Positions 34,952-44,095 of a DNA stretch of 64,000 nucleotides are shown here, piece after piece. The DNA is taken from assembly GCA_963774765.1 (NCBI GenBank), contig CAVZGP010000009.1, positions 930,001 to 994,000 on the forward strand, read 5' to 3'. The notes beneath the pieces were generated by a model. That model did no database searches, was not told where the DNA came from, and saw nothing but the letters and a program-made list of their open reading frames with translations. Source of the DNA: Sva-07 sp963774765 (lineage in GTDB: Bacteria > Actinomycetota > Acidimicrobiia > Acidimicrobiales > Ilumatobacteraceae). A program made the translations under genes and the position numbers. Every line of letters begins with the position of its first letter. Position 1 is the stretch's first letter.

Positions 34952-37162
34952 CTACTCGATCGTGCGCACGCTCGAGAAGCGCCCGTCGTAGCAACTCGTG
35001 TCGGCGAGTTGGCGGGGTGGCGCCGCGACGTTCGACGTCTCGTCGAGCGTGTCGGAGAGCGTCACCGGGTCGGCCTGGGTGACCCCGGACATCTGCAGGA
35101 ACATGCATTTGACGACCGGGCCGGCGGCCTGCGAACCGTAGCCCGCCTTCTCGAGGTAGGCGCTCACCGTGTACGGCCTCGCGGGATCGCGGCTGTAGGC
35201 AGCGAAGGCCGACGAGTCGTTCCACGGATAGTTGCCGGCACCCTGTGCCGTACCGGTCTTGCCGGCGAGGGGGATCGCGCTGTCCGGGTAGTAGTAGAAG
35301 AGCTTCTCGCCCGTCGTCGAGTGGTAGCTGTCACTCGTGGTGCCCGGCCCGGTGATCACCCGGGACAGGCCGCGATCGATCTCGTCCCACGACTCCTGCG
35401 AGAGCGGAAGCTGACGGATGATCTCTCCGGCAGTGTTCGGTTCGTGTGCCAGCCTCGCCTGGGTGAGATCGACATAGCCCTGCACTGCGGCGTCGGGGAC
35501 ACCGGGTTGGTACACCGCCTTGATGATCTCGGGCTTCATCAGGTAGCCCCGGTTGGCGATCGTCGAGTAGCCCATGGCGAGTTGCAGCGGCGACGCCGAC
35601 AACAGCCCCTGGCCGATGGCGAGCTGCACGTTGTCTCCCGTGAAGTAGCCCGACGCCTCGGACTCGCTGATGACGCCCCGTTCGCCGTACACCGCCTTCA
35701 GCTCCGCGTCCGGAACGGTCCCATCGAATGCAAAGGGCAGGTCGATGCCCGGGTCGGAACCGAAGCCGAACTTGCGAACCTCGTCCTGAAGAACGGGCTG
35801 ATAATCGTTCTCGGTCATGATCAGCTCGCCGATGCGATAGAAGAAGGCATCCGACGAGACCGCCAGCGCCGTCTCGACATCGACGGAGCCATACACACAC
35901 GGCCGGCTGGTGCCGGAACAGGTCGCATTGCGGTACACGCAACGGACGAGTCCGTCGTTGCACTTGTCCTTCGCGACCGATTCCATTCGGTACGAGCCCT
36001 CATCGACGTAGTAGTCGTTGACGCCCATCAGCCCCGTATCGAGCGCGGCGAAGGCGACGAACGGCTTGAACGTCGAGCCGAGGTTGTAGCGGCCCTGAAT
36101 TGCACGGTTGACGAGGATCGACTCGTCGGGATCGATCGGGTCACCGTTGGGCTGCACCGACGGGAAGAGCTCGTTGAACTTGTCGATGCTCAGTCCGGCC
36201 TCGAACCAGCGGTTGTCGAACGTCGGGTAGCTGGCCAGCGCGATGATCTGGCCGTTCTGGTAGTTCTCGACAACGACGGAACCGGCAGGCGCCTTGTAGG
36301 GCACCTCGCGGGGGTACTCGGGGAACACCGGTTCCTCGAAGTTCGTCTCGGGGTCGAGCGGGTTGATCGCCACTTGCTCCTGACGGATCCGCAACTGCGT
36401 TTCGAGCGCCTGTTCAGCGAACTGCTGCTGATCGAGATCAATGGTCAGTTGAACGTCGTTGCCGTTGATCGGAGGCACCCGTCGCACCTCGCGTACGATC
36501 CGGCTGGCGTTGTCGACCTCGTAGGTGACGAAGCCCCATTTGCCGTGGAGTTCGTCCTCCATGCTCAGTTCGATCCCGAACTGCCCGACGCGCTCGTTGA
36601 GGTAGTAGCCGTTGCCCTGGTAGAAGTCCTTCGTCTCGGCGGTGATCCGTCCCATGTAGCCGATGACATGGCTGGCGAGCGGCGCGTACGGATAGACCCG
36701 TCTCGACTGCTCGAGGATCTCGACACCGGGCAGATCCTCGATGCGTTCCTCGATGGCGATGGCCGTGCGCTCGTCGATGTCCTCGGCGATCGGCATCGGC
36801 AGGAACGGGCTGTACACCTCGCTGTCGAAGCGGGCCTCCATCTCCTCGACGGGAACGTCGACCCAGCCGGACAGGCGCCGGAAGATCTCGGCACGGTTGT
36901 CGCTGTTGCGGATCACCTCCCAGTCGACGCCGACGGTGAGCACCCGGTCGTTGTCGGCCAGGATCCGTCCTTCGGCATCGAAGATGCGTCCGCGTTCGGG
37001 CAACAACGGGACGGTGCGGAGCTTCGTCGTGTCGACCTTGGCCTGGAGCGTCTCCTGCTCGACCGTCTGGAGAAACCAGAGGCGGGCGCCGACGAGCCCG
37101 AACAGCAGCATGCCCACGAGTGCGAGCACGCCGAGGCGAGCGGCGCGCTTGTCAGCAGCCAT
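34952..37162 (-). CDS. mrdA: Penicillin-binding protein 2 (class B transpeptidase)
   Basis: Cross-links peptidoglycan during elongation with RodA. The product has 736 residues, longer than E. coli PBP2 (633). The N-terminal membrane anchor (LGVLALVGMLLFGLVGARLW) lies at about 10-30. Transpeptidase motifs are STFK in NLGSTFKPFVAF near residue 362, the SSD in VSSDAFFYRIGE near 434 and KTGT in LAGKTGTAQG near 633. An insert between the motifs holds several cysteines (KCNDGLVRCVYRNATCSGTSRPC) that could form extracellular disulfides. It follows mreD by 125 bases. Confidence 0.93.
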   Translation of the reverse strand: MAADKRAARLGVLALVGMLLFGLVGARLWFLQTVEQETLQAKVDTTKLRTVPLLPERGRIFDAEGRILADNDRVLTVGVDWEVIRNSDNRAEIFRRLSGWVDVPVEEMEARFDSEVYSPFLPMPIAEDIDERTAIAIEERIEDLPGVEILEQSRRVYPYAPLASHVIGYMGRITAETKDFYQGNGYYLNERVGQFGIELSMEDELHGKWGFVTYEVDNASRIVREVRRVPPINGNDVQLTIDLDQQQFAEQALETQLRIRQEQVAINPLDPETNFEEPVFPEYPREVPYKAPAGSVVVENYQNGQIIALASYPTFDNRWFEAGLSIDKFNELFPSVQPNGDPIDPDESILVNRAIQGRYNLGSTFKPFVAFAALDTGLMGVNDYYVDEGSYRMESVAKDKCNDGLVRCVYRNATCSGTSRPCVYGSVDVETALAVSSDAFFYRIGELIMTENDYQPVLQDEVRKFGFGSDPGIDLPFAFDGTVPDAELKAVYGERGVISESEASGYFTGDNVQLAIGQGLLSASPLQLAMGYSTIANRGYLMKPEIIKAVYQPGVPDAAVQGYVDLTQARLAHEPNTAGEIIRQLPLSQESWDEIDRGLSRVITGPGTTSDSYHSTTGEKLFYYYPDSAIPLAGKTGTAQGAGNYPWNDSSAFAAYSRDPARPYTVSAYLEKAGYGSQAAGPVVKCMFLQMSGVTQADPVTLSDTLDETSNVAAPPRQLADTSCYDGRFSSVRTIE

Positions 37163-37287
37163 GCGCCAGCTGCGCGTTCGTCGACATCGGACCCATCATG
37201 ACGCTCCGTATGTTACAAACGCGTTGCAGCGAAGGTGGATCGGGCTGCACGAGAAGTCGGTGAGAATCCACATTCCAGTCGTCGCGC

Positions 37288-37830
37288 TCACGGCGCCGGT
37301 TCGCTTCCGACCGGCTGCTTCCATTCGGGTCGGCGCATGCGCAGACACCATCGGGCAAGCGGCACGAGCAGCGGGCTCATCAGGGCCGCCGCGGCTGCGA
37401 CCACCGCGATGACCACACCCAACTGTCGCTGGAAGGGTTCCGATTCGCCGATGAACGCTCGCAGGAGCGGGATCATCGCCACGCCGACGGCAGTTCCGAG
37501 CGCGGTGAAGATCGCTTCGAGCCACCAGTGCGGGTCGGCCGCGATCAACGCGAGCAGTCCGCCGACCGCTCCGGCCACCGTCATCGCTGTCGCGGTGGAG
37601 CCGAGCGGTGTGCCCTCGGCGAGGTCGAACATCAAGCCGAGCGTGAACCCGACGACTGCCCCACGTTCGCTCCCGCCGGCAACTCCTGCCGCCGCTGCCA
37701 TCGCCATCATGATCTGGATGATCACACCACCGACCTGGATCTCGACGAAGATCGTGCGTTGTAGCGCGAGCAGGATCAGGCCGAGAGGGATCACCCGCAC
37801 GAGCGGGCCCTGGACGAACGACGCGAACAT
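37288..37830 (-). CDS. mreD: Rod shape-determining protein MreD
   Basis: 180 residues, an integral membrane protein with about five helices (VIPLGLILLALQRTIF, IIQIMMAMAAAAGVAGG, AVVGFTLGLMFDLAEGTPLG and others). GLMFDLAEGTPLGSTA is the MreD fingerprint. The gene lies 6 bases after mreC and before mrdA. It belongs to the MreBCD-RodA-PBP2 elongasome. The Pro-rich C-terminal tail (PVGSEPAP) is cytoplasmic or disordered. Confidence 0.85.
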   Translation of the reverse strand: MFASFVQGPLVRVIPLGLILLALQRTIFVEIQVGGVIIQIMMAMAAAAGVAGGSERGAVVGFTLGLMFDLAEGTPLGSTATAMTVAGAVGGLLALIAADPHWWLEAIFTALGTAVGVAMIPLLRAFIGESEPFQRQLGVVIAVVAAAAALMSPLLVPLARWCLRMRRPEWKQPVGSEPAP

Positions 37831-37836
37831 CCGAAC

Positions 37837-39063
37837 TCACTGTTCGACTTCGGAGAGCGGTTTGTACAGCACCACTCGCACGAAGTTCAAGCGGGCGAGG
37901 TCGGCGTAGAGGTCGACGTCGAGCAGCGGTCCGCGGGAGCCGGGACGATCAGCGCGGTTGACGACACGGCCGACCGGGATGCCCGTCGGCGCCAGACTCT
38001 CGGAGCCGCCGGCGGTTTCGACGAGGTCGCCGGCCACCAGCTCCGACAACGAGGGTGAGTCCTGGACGAACTTGATCTGCGGCAGACGCAGGCGTCCGCG
38101 ACCTTCGAGCGCGCCATACTCCTTCTCGATGACCTCGGCGATCGTCGTGGTCGTGGTCGTGGTCGAGGCTCCTACGAGCGGGGTGGATGCATCCGTCGAC
38201 GGTGCGGTCGTCGTTGTGGTGAGCCCGGCCTGTGCCGCGAGCTCGGCCAGGCCGGCAATCTGTTCGGCGGTGAGCGGTCGCCCGGTCACCGGGTCGAACA
38301 CAGGTTGACCGTCGGCGCCGACCGCGGTTCCCGGCAGCGTGGTGTCGGGCACCGGCGACCCGTCGGGAAGCGTCAGTCCAGGCACGAACGGGCCGGCCGG
38401 CGCGGGCAACGTCGACGTGGTGGTCGTGGTGCCGGCCGCCGCGATCTCCGACTCACTCAGCCCCGACGGCGACGTGTTGGTCGGCACGGCCGAATCCGCT
38501 GCAGCGGCCGAGGTCACCTTCACCGCCACGGTGTACCGGCTGTCGGTGACGAGCATCACGAACGCGGACGATCGAGTCACCTTGGTGACCTTGCCGACGA
38601 GTCCTGCCTGGTTCACCACTGCCATGCCGACCTCGATGCCGCTGGAGCTGCCCTTGTTGATCTCGATCACCTGATCGAGGTTGTTGGCCACATAGCCGAC
38701 GACGCGGGCCACTTCGGTGTCGATCCCCGACAGCGAAGGGAGGCTGTAGAGCGCTTGGAGTTCCTTGCCTTCGATCACCGCTGCTTCGGCGGCAGCCTGG
38801 CCACCGATGAGCCGGTCGACCTGCTCTTGGAGCGCGATGTTCTCACGCTCGAGGTCGTCGTAGTTGGTGATGCCGTGCCAGATCCGCTCGATCGGGTTGG
38901 TGACCACGCCGGTGGCCGTCTCGACCGGTCCCATCACCTGCGTGAAGCCCTCCCGGGCGGCATCGATCACCGGATTCCCGCGCAGATCGAGGGTGAGCAG
39001 CAGCGCGGTGGTGAGCAGCAGCGCGAGGATGACGCGCTTGCGCCCGACGGAGTAGATGGCCAT
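37837..39063 (-). CDS. mreC: Rod shape-determining protein MreC with a large Thr-rich insert
   Basis: Periplasm-facing scaffold that activates PBP2/RodA. The product has 408 residues against about 280-330 usual. The membrane helix is VILALLLTTALLLTLDLRG at about 10-28, and a coiled coil follows (NYDDLERENIALQEQVDRL). The beta domain starts ARVVGYVANNLDQVIEINKG and VNQAGLVGKVTKV. An insert of about 125 residues (roughly 195-320), rich in Thr/Pro/Gly with runs such as TTTTTSTLP and TTTTTTTI, separates it from the end of the domain (LPQIKFVQDSPSLSELVAGD, GRVVNRADRPGSRG). Confidence 0.88.
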   Translation of the reverse strand: MAIYSVGRKRVILALLLTTALLLTLDLRGNPVIDAAREGFTQVMGPVETATGVVTNPIERIWHGITNYDDLERENIALQEQVDRLIGGQAAAEAAVIEGKELQALYSLPSLSGIDTEVARVVGYVANNLDQVIEINKGSSSGIEVGMAVVNQAGLVGKVTKVTRSSAFVMLVTDSRYTVAVKVTSAAAADSAVPTNTSPSGLSESEIAAAGTTTTTSTLPAPAGPFVPGLTLPDGSPVPDTTLPGTAVGADGQPVFDPVTGRPLTAEQIAGLAELAAQAGLTTTTTAPSTDASTPLVGASTTTTTTTIAEVIEKEYGALEGRGRLRLPQIKFVQDSPSLSELVAGDLVETAGGSESLAPTGIPVGRVVNRADRPGSRGPLLDVDLYADLARLNFVRVVLYKPLSEVEQ

Positions 39064-39094
39064 GGCGTTGGCGAACGTCGTGGACGCCGAAGCG

Positions 39095-40129
39095 TCAGTC
39101 CTCGCCGCCCAGCGACATGAGTCCGCGCATCGCGTCGATGTTCTCCAGGGCGCGGCCGGATCCGATCACGACGCTGTACAGCGGTTCGTCGGCGATACGG
39201 ATCGGCATGCCGGTCTCGTGGGCGAGGCGTTGGTCGAGGCCGCCGAGCAGTGCGCCGCCGCCGGTGATGGTGATGCCGTCTTCCATGATGTCGGCCGCCA
39301 GCTCGGGTGGGGTCTTGTCGAGTGTGGTCTTCACGGCGTCAACGATGGCAGAGATCGGCTCGGCAACGGCTTCACGGATCTGTTCGGTGGTGATTTCGAT
39401 GGTACGCGGGAGACCGGAGATCAGGTCACGGCCACGGATGTCGGCGGTCAGTTCCTCCTCCAACGGCCAGGCAGACCCCATCTGGATCTTGATCTCCTCG
39501 GCCGTGCGGTCGCCGATGGCGAGCGAGAACTCCTTCTTCACGTACTGCAGGATCGCGTCGTCGAGTTCGTCGCCCGCGACCCTGATCGACTGGGCCGTGA
39601 CGATGCCCCCGAGTGAGATGACGGCGACCTCGGTGGTTCCGCCGCCGATGTCGACGATCATGTTGCCGCTCGGTTCGTGGACCGGAAGGTCGGCGCCGAT
39701 CGCAGCTGCCATCGGCTCTTCGATGATGTGGACCGGTTTGCGGGCGCCGGCGTATTCGGCGGCATCCTGCACGGCGCGCTGCTCGACGCCGGTGATGCCC
39801 GACGGCACGCAGATCACCATGCGAGGCTTGCTCCACTTCGATCCCGCCACCTTCTGGATGAAGTAACGCAGCATCTTCTCGCAGACCTCGAAGTCGGCGA
39901 TCACGCCATCCTTGAGCGGGCGGATCACCTTGATGTGGTTCGGTGTGCGGCCCATCATCCGCTTGGCTTCCATGCCAACGGCAACGGGGCGTCCGTCGGT
40001 GGCGTTGATGGCCACGACCGATGGCTCATCGAGCACGACGCCGTGGCCGCGCACGTAGACCAGGGTGTTGGCCGTGCCGAGGTCGATGGCGAGGTCACGC
40101 CCGAGGCTGAGCGGATTGTTGCGGGCCAT
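39095..40129 (-). CDS. mreB: Rod shape-determining protein MreB
   Basis: Bacterial actin that orients cell-wall synthesis. The product has 344 residues, normal. MARNNPLSLGRDLAIDLGTA with NTLVYVRGHGVVLDEPSVVA is the phosphate-1 region; MIVDIGGGTTEVAVISLGG is phosphate-2; ITGGGALLGGLDQRL is the adenosine loop. The gene is first of mreB-mreC-mreD-mrdA-rodA and lies 80 bases after ndk, with a hairpin in between. Presence of the operon suggests a rod-shaped cell or at least lateral-wall growth. Confidence 0.96.
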   Translation of the reverse strand: MARNNPLSLGRDLAIDLGTANTLVYVRGHGVVLDEPSVVAINATDGRPVAVGMEAKRMMGRTPNHIKVIRPLKDGVIADFEVCEKMLRYFIQKVAGSKWSKPRMVICVPSGITGVEQRAVQDAAEYAGARKPVHIIEEPMAAAIGADLPVHEPSGNMIVDIGGGTTEVAVISLGGIVTAQSIRVAGDELDDAILQYVKKEFSLAIGDRTAEEIKIQMGSAWPLEEELTADIRGRDLISGLPRTIEITTEQIREAVAEPISAIVDAVKTTLDKTPPELAADIMEDGITITGGGALLGGLDQRLAHETGMPIRIADEPLYSVVIGSGRALENIDAMRGLMSLGGED

Positions 40130-40156
40130 GGTCTGGCCACCTTTCGCGAGCTGTCA

Positions 40157-40204
40157 CAAGATGCCTGGTCCGGCACTCCAACCGTGCCAGGAACCGGGAT
40201 CTTG
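40157..40204. terminator. Imperfect hairpin between ndk and mreB
   Basis: CAAGAT...CCGGCAC and GTGCCAGG...ATCTTG pair over about 19 bases with some mismatches and a 7-base loop. It starts 5 bases after the ndk stop and probably terminates or attenuates ndk transcripts before the mreB promoter region. Confidence 0.5.
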
Positions 40205-40209
40205 AAATG

Positions 40210-40620
40210 TTACAGATTGGGGAAGAAAATCCCGATCTCGCGCTCGGCTGACGCCAGTGAATCGCTGCCGTGCACCAGATTCTCGGTGAACAAGATGCCG
40301 AGGTCACCACGGATGGTGCCCGGTGCCGCCGTGCGCGGGTTCGTGGCTCCCATCATCGCACGGACGACCTCCCAGGTGTCCTCGGGGCCTTCGATCACCA
40401 TCGCGACGACGGGCCCACGGCTCATGAACTCGACGAGTTCGCCGTAGAAGCCCTTGCCGACGTGCTCCTCGTAGTGACGTGCGAGCGTGTCGGCGTCGAG
40501 CATGCGGATGTCCATGGCGACGATGTCGAGGTTCTTGGCCTCGAACCGCGAGACGATCTCACCGACGAGCTTGCGCTCGACAGCATCGGGCTTCAACAGG
40601 ACGAGTGTGCGATCAGACAT
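40210..40620 (-). CDS. ndk: Nucleoside diphosphate kinase
   Basis: 136 residues from ATG 40620 (MSDRTLVLLKPDAVERKLVG), normal size. The phosphohistidine motif is ENLVHGSDSLASAEREI near residue 115. It balances nucleoside di- and triphosphates. It lies between folC and mreB with a 55-bp repeat just upstream (40644-40698). A further in-frame ATG at 40641 would reach into that region and lacks support. Confidence 0.96.
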   Translation of the reverse strand: MSDRTLVLLKPDAVERKLVGEIVSRFEAKNLDIVAMDIRMLDADTLARHYEEHVGKGFYGELVEFMSRGPVVAMVIEGPEDTWEVVRAMMGATNPRTAAPGTIRGDLGILFTENLVHGSDSLASAEREIGIFFPNL

Positions 40621-40643
40621 GGGCCGCAACCTACCGATCACTC

Positions 40644-40698
40644 CCCGAAAAATGCCTGGATCTGCGCGCTGAGCGCGACAAACCAGGCATTTTTCGGG
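40644..40698. repeat. 55-bp intergenic inverted repeat, copy 3 of 3
   Basis: Arms CCCGAAAAATGCCT and AGGCATTTTTCGGG are identical to copy 1; only a few loop bases differ. It lies 22 bases downstream of the folC stop and 24 bases before the ndk start, so it would be transcribed as the 3' end of folC mRNA. Confidence 0.9.
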
Positions 40699-40719
40699 CT
40701 GGGGGTGGGCTGGGGCGGG

Positions 40720-42009
40720 TCAGTTTGCGTAACGCTGGAGCACTGGTCTCGCGGCGCCGGCGGTGTACAGGCTGCCGGTTGCCAGTACGGCGTCGTCGCC
40801 GTCGGCATACTCCATCGCGCGCTGGCACGCGGCGTCGACGGTGTCGAACACGTACACGTCGTCGCAGCCAAGACGTCGAGCGGCGTCGGCGACCGCCGTG
40901 GCGGGCACTCCCCGCGGCGAGGGGGCGGTGCAGGCGAACACAATGTCGAACTCGTCGGCGCGCAGCGCGGCGAGCATCTCCTCGGGGTCACGCAACGTAC
41001 CGACGACGAGGATGCGGCGACCCTCGGGATCGAAGTCGTCGAAGAACACCTGCGCACACGTGTCGGCCCCCGGCGGGTTGTGCGCGCCGTCGACGATCGT
41101 GAGCGGCTGGCGGCCGAGCACCTCGAAGCGGCCCGGCATCACCGTCTCCGCGAAGCCTTCCAGCACGACCTCCTCGGGCAGGGGCGCCGCGAAGAACGTC
41201 TCGACGGCCACCAGCGCCACCGCCGCGTTGGCGCCCTGGTGCGTGCCGTGGAGGGGCACATAGACGTCGGTGTAGATCGTGGTCGGCGTGCGGATGTCGA
41301 TGAGACGACCGCCGACGGCGAGGCGATTGCCGACCACCTCGAACTCGTCGTCGGCGACGAGCATGCTCGCTCCCCCGGCCTCGGCGAAGATCGACACGAG
41401 TTCGGGACGGGTTTCACCGACCACCGTCGCAGAGCGGGGCTTGATGATGCCGGCTTTCTCGCGGGCGATGTGCTCCAACGTCGGCCCGGCGAACTCGGTG
41501 TGGTCCATGCCGATGTTGGTGACCACGGCGACGGTCGCGTCGACGACGTTGGTCGCGTCCCAGCGACCGAGCAGGCCGACCTCGATCACCATCACGTCGA
41601 CGGCGACGTCGGCGAACCACCGGAACGCGGCGGCCGTGACGATTTCGAAGTAGCCCGGCCGGCGGCCGACGATTCCCTCGAGGTCAGCGATCGCCGCGAC
41701 CTGCTCGGCGAAGTCGTCGTCGGAGATCGGCTCGAGGTTGCGGCTGATGCGTTCGTTGACACGTTCGAGGTGCGGGCTGGCATAGGTGCCGACGGTCAGC
41801 CCACTCGACACGAGCAGTCGGGAGATCATCTGCGCGGTCGATCCCTTGCCGTTCGTGCCAGTGATGTGGATCACCGGCGCCGCGTGCTGCGGGTCGCCCA
41901 TCGCCTCGCACAGCGCGGCGATGGTGTCGGTCGACGGCGACTCGATGCGCCCGGTCTTCTCGTAGGTCGCGTGCTCGTTCAGGTAGGCGAGCGCGTCGTC
42001 GTAGGTCAT
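40720..42009 (-). CDS. folC: Folylpolyglutamate synthase/dihydrofolate synthase
   Basis: Mur-ligase-family ATPase adding glutamate to (dihydro)folate. The product has 429 residues. The P-loop HITGTNGKGSTAQMISRLL is at about 49-67; SPHLERVNERI, VVTNIGMDHTEF and VDGAHNPPGADTC are the FolC signatures. Single-gene actinobacteria usually have both activities. It is followed by a 55-bp repeat and ndk; clpX is upstream by 36 bases. valS, often next to folC, is absent here. Confidence 0.94.
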   Translation of the reverse strand: MTYDDALAYLNEHATYEKTGRIESPSTDTIAALCEAMGDPQHAAPVIHITGTNGKGSTAQMISRLLVSSGLTVGTYASPHLERVNERISRNLEPISDDDFAEQVAAIADLEGIVGRRPGYFEIVTAAAFRWFADVAVDVMVIEVGLLGRWDATNVVDATVAVVTNIGMDHTEFAGPTLEHIAREKAGIIKPRSATVVGETRPELVSIFAEAGGASMLVADDEFEVVGNRLAVGGRLIDIRTPTTIYTDVYVPLHGTHQGANAAVALVAVETFFAAPLPEEVVLEGFAETVMPGRFEVLGRQPLTIVDGAHNPPGADTCAQVFFDDFDPEGRRILVVGTLRDPEEMLAALRADEFDIVFACTAPSPRGVPATAVADAARRLGCDDVYVFDTVDAACQRAMEYADGDDAVLATGSLYTAGAARPVLQRYAN

Positions 42010-42044
42010 GGGTCGCTCAGGCTACGGCCGGTCGGCCGCGACGC

Positions 42045-43322
<1,278 letters not shown>

Positions 43323-43462
43323 TTGTCGGTACCTCTTCGAGTCGTTGCTGCGCCGTCTGATCCGGAACCGACCGTATCAAGTCGGCCGTCGGAGCCCGAC
43401 AGTCTGGCGCGTCCACCGCCACGTTTCGTGGACCCGCCCGACGAATCGGACAGACCCGCCCG

Positions 43463-44095
43463 TCAGCGGATGGGACCGGTGCGGTCCACCGCATCGCGAG
43501 ACGAGATCACCCTGTCGATGATGCCATACTCGAGCGCCTCGTCGGCTTCCATCACGAAGTCACGGTCGGTGTCGGCGTGGATCCGCTCAATCGGCTGGCC
43601 GGTGTGTTCGGACAGGATGCCGTCGAGGAGTTCACGCATCCGCATGATCTCCTTGGCTGCCAGTTCGAGATCGGTGACCTGGCCGTAGCCGACCTGGCCA
43701 CTCGGCTGGTGCAGCAGCACGCGGCTGTGCGGCAGGGCGAGGCGCTTGCCCTTGGTGCCCGCTGCGAGCAGGACCGCAGCGGCGGACGCTGCCTGGCCGA
43801 GACAGATCGTGGCGATGTCGTTCTTGATGAACTGCATCGTGTCGTAGATGGCGAACAGCGCGGTGATGTCGCCACCCGGGCTGTTGATGTAGATGTTGAT
43901 GTCCTTGTCGGGGTTCTCCGACTCGAGGTGGATCAGTTGCGCGCACAGCAGGCTGGCGATCTGGTCATCGACGGGGGTCTGCAGGAAGATGATGTTGTCC
44001 TTCAGCATCCGGCTGTAGAGGTCGTACGCACGCTCGCCGCGACTCGTCTGTTCGACGACGTTCGGGACGAGGTAGTTCACCGCATCGAGATTCAT
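43463..44095 (-). CDS. clpP: ATP-dependent Clp protease proteolytic subunit
   Basis: Serine protease of the Clp complex, 210 residues. The catalytic serine is in CLGQAASAAAVLLAAGTKGK, the histidine in LPHSRVLLHQPSGQ, and the aspartate in ADTDRDF. DRIIFLQ-like substitution DNIIFLQTPVDDQIA is seen near the start. The start codon overlaps the tig stop by 4 bases (ATGA), so tig and clpP are translationally coupled. Only one clpP copy is present here; many actinobacteria carry two adjacent. Confidence 0.96.
   Translation of the reverse strand: MNLDAVNYLVPNVVEQTSRGERAYDLYSRMLKDNIIFLQTPVDDQIASLLCAQLIHLESENPDKDINIYINSPGGDITALFAIYDTMQFIKNDIATICLGQAASAAAVLLAAGTKGKRLALPHSRVLLHQPSGQVGYGQVTDLELAAKEIMRMRELLDGILSEHTGQPIERIHADTDRDFVMEADEALEYGIIDRVISSRDAVDRTGPIR

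Noticed and set aside
33647..37201. An 1184-codon plus-strand ORF across rodA and mrdA
   Set aside because: Antisense shadow of two conserved cell-wall genes; its long length follows from third-position GC bias.
43323..43462. A separate gene between clpP and clpX
   Set aside because: Only short, non-conserved frames; more likely a clpX promoter and leader.
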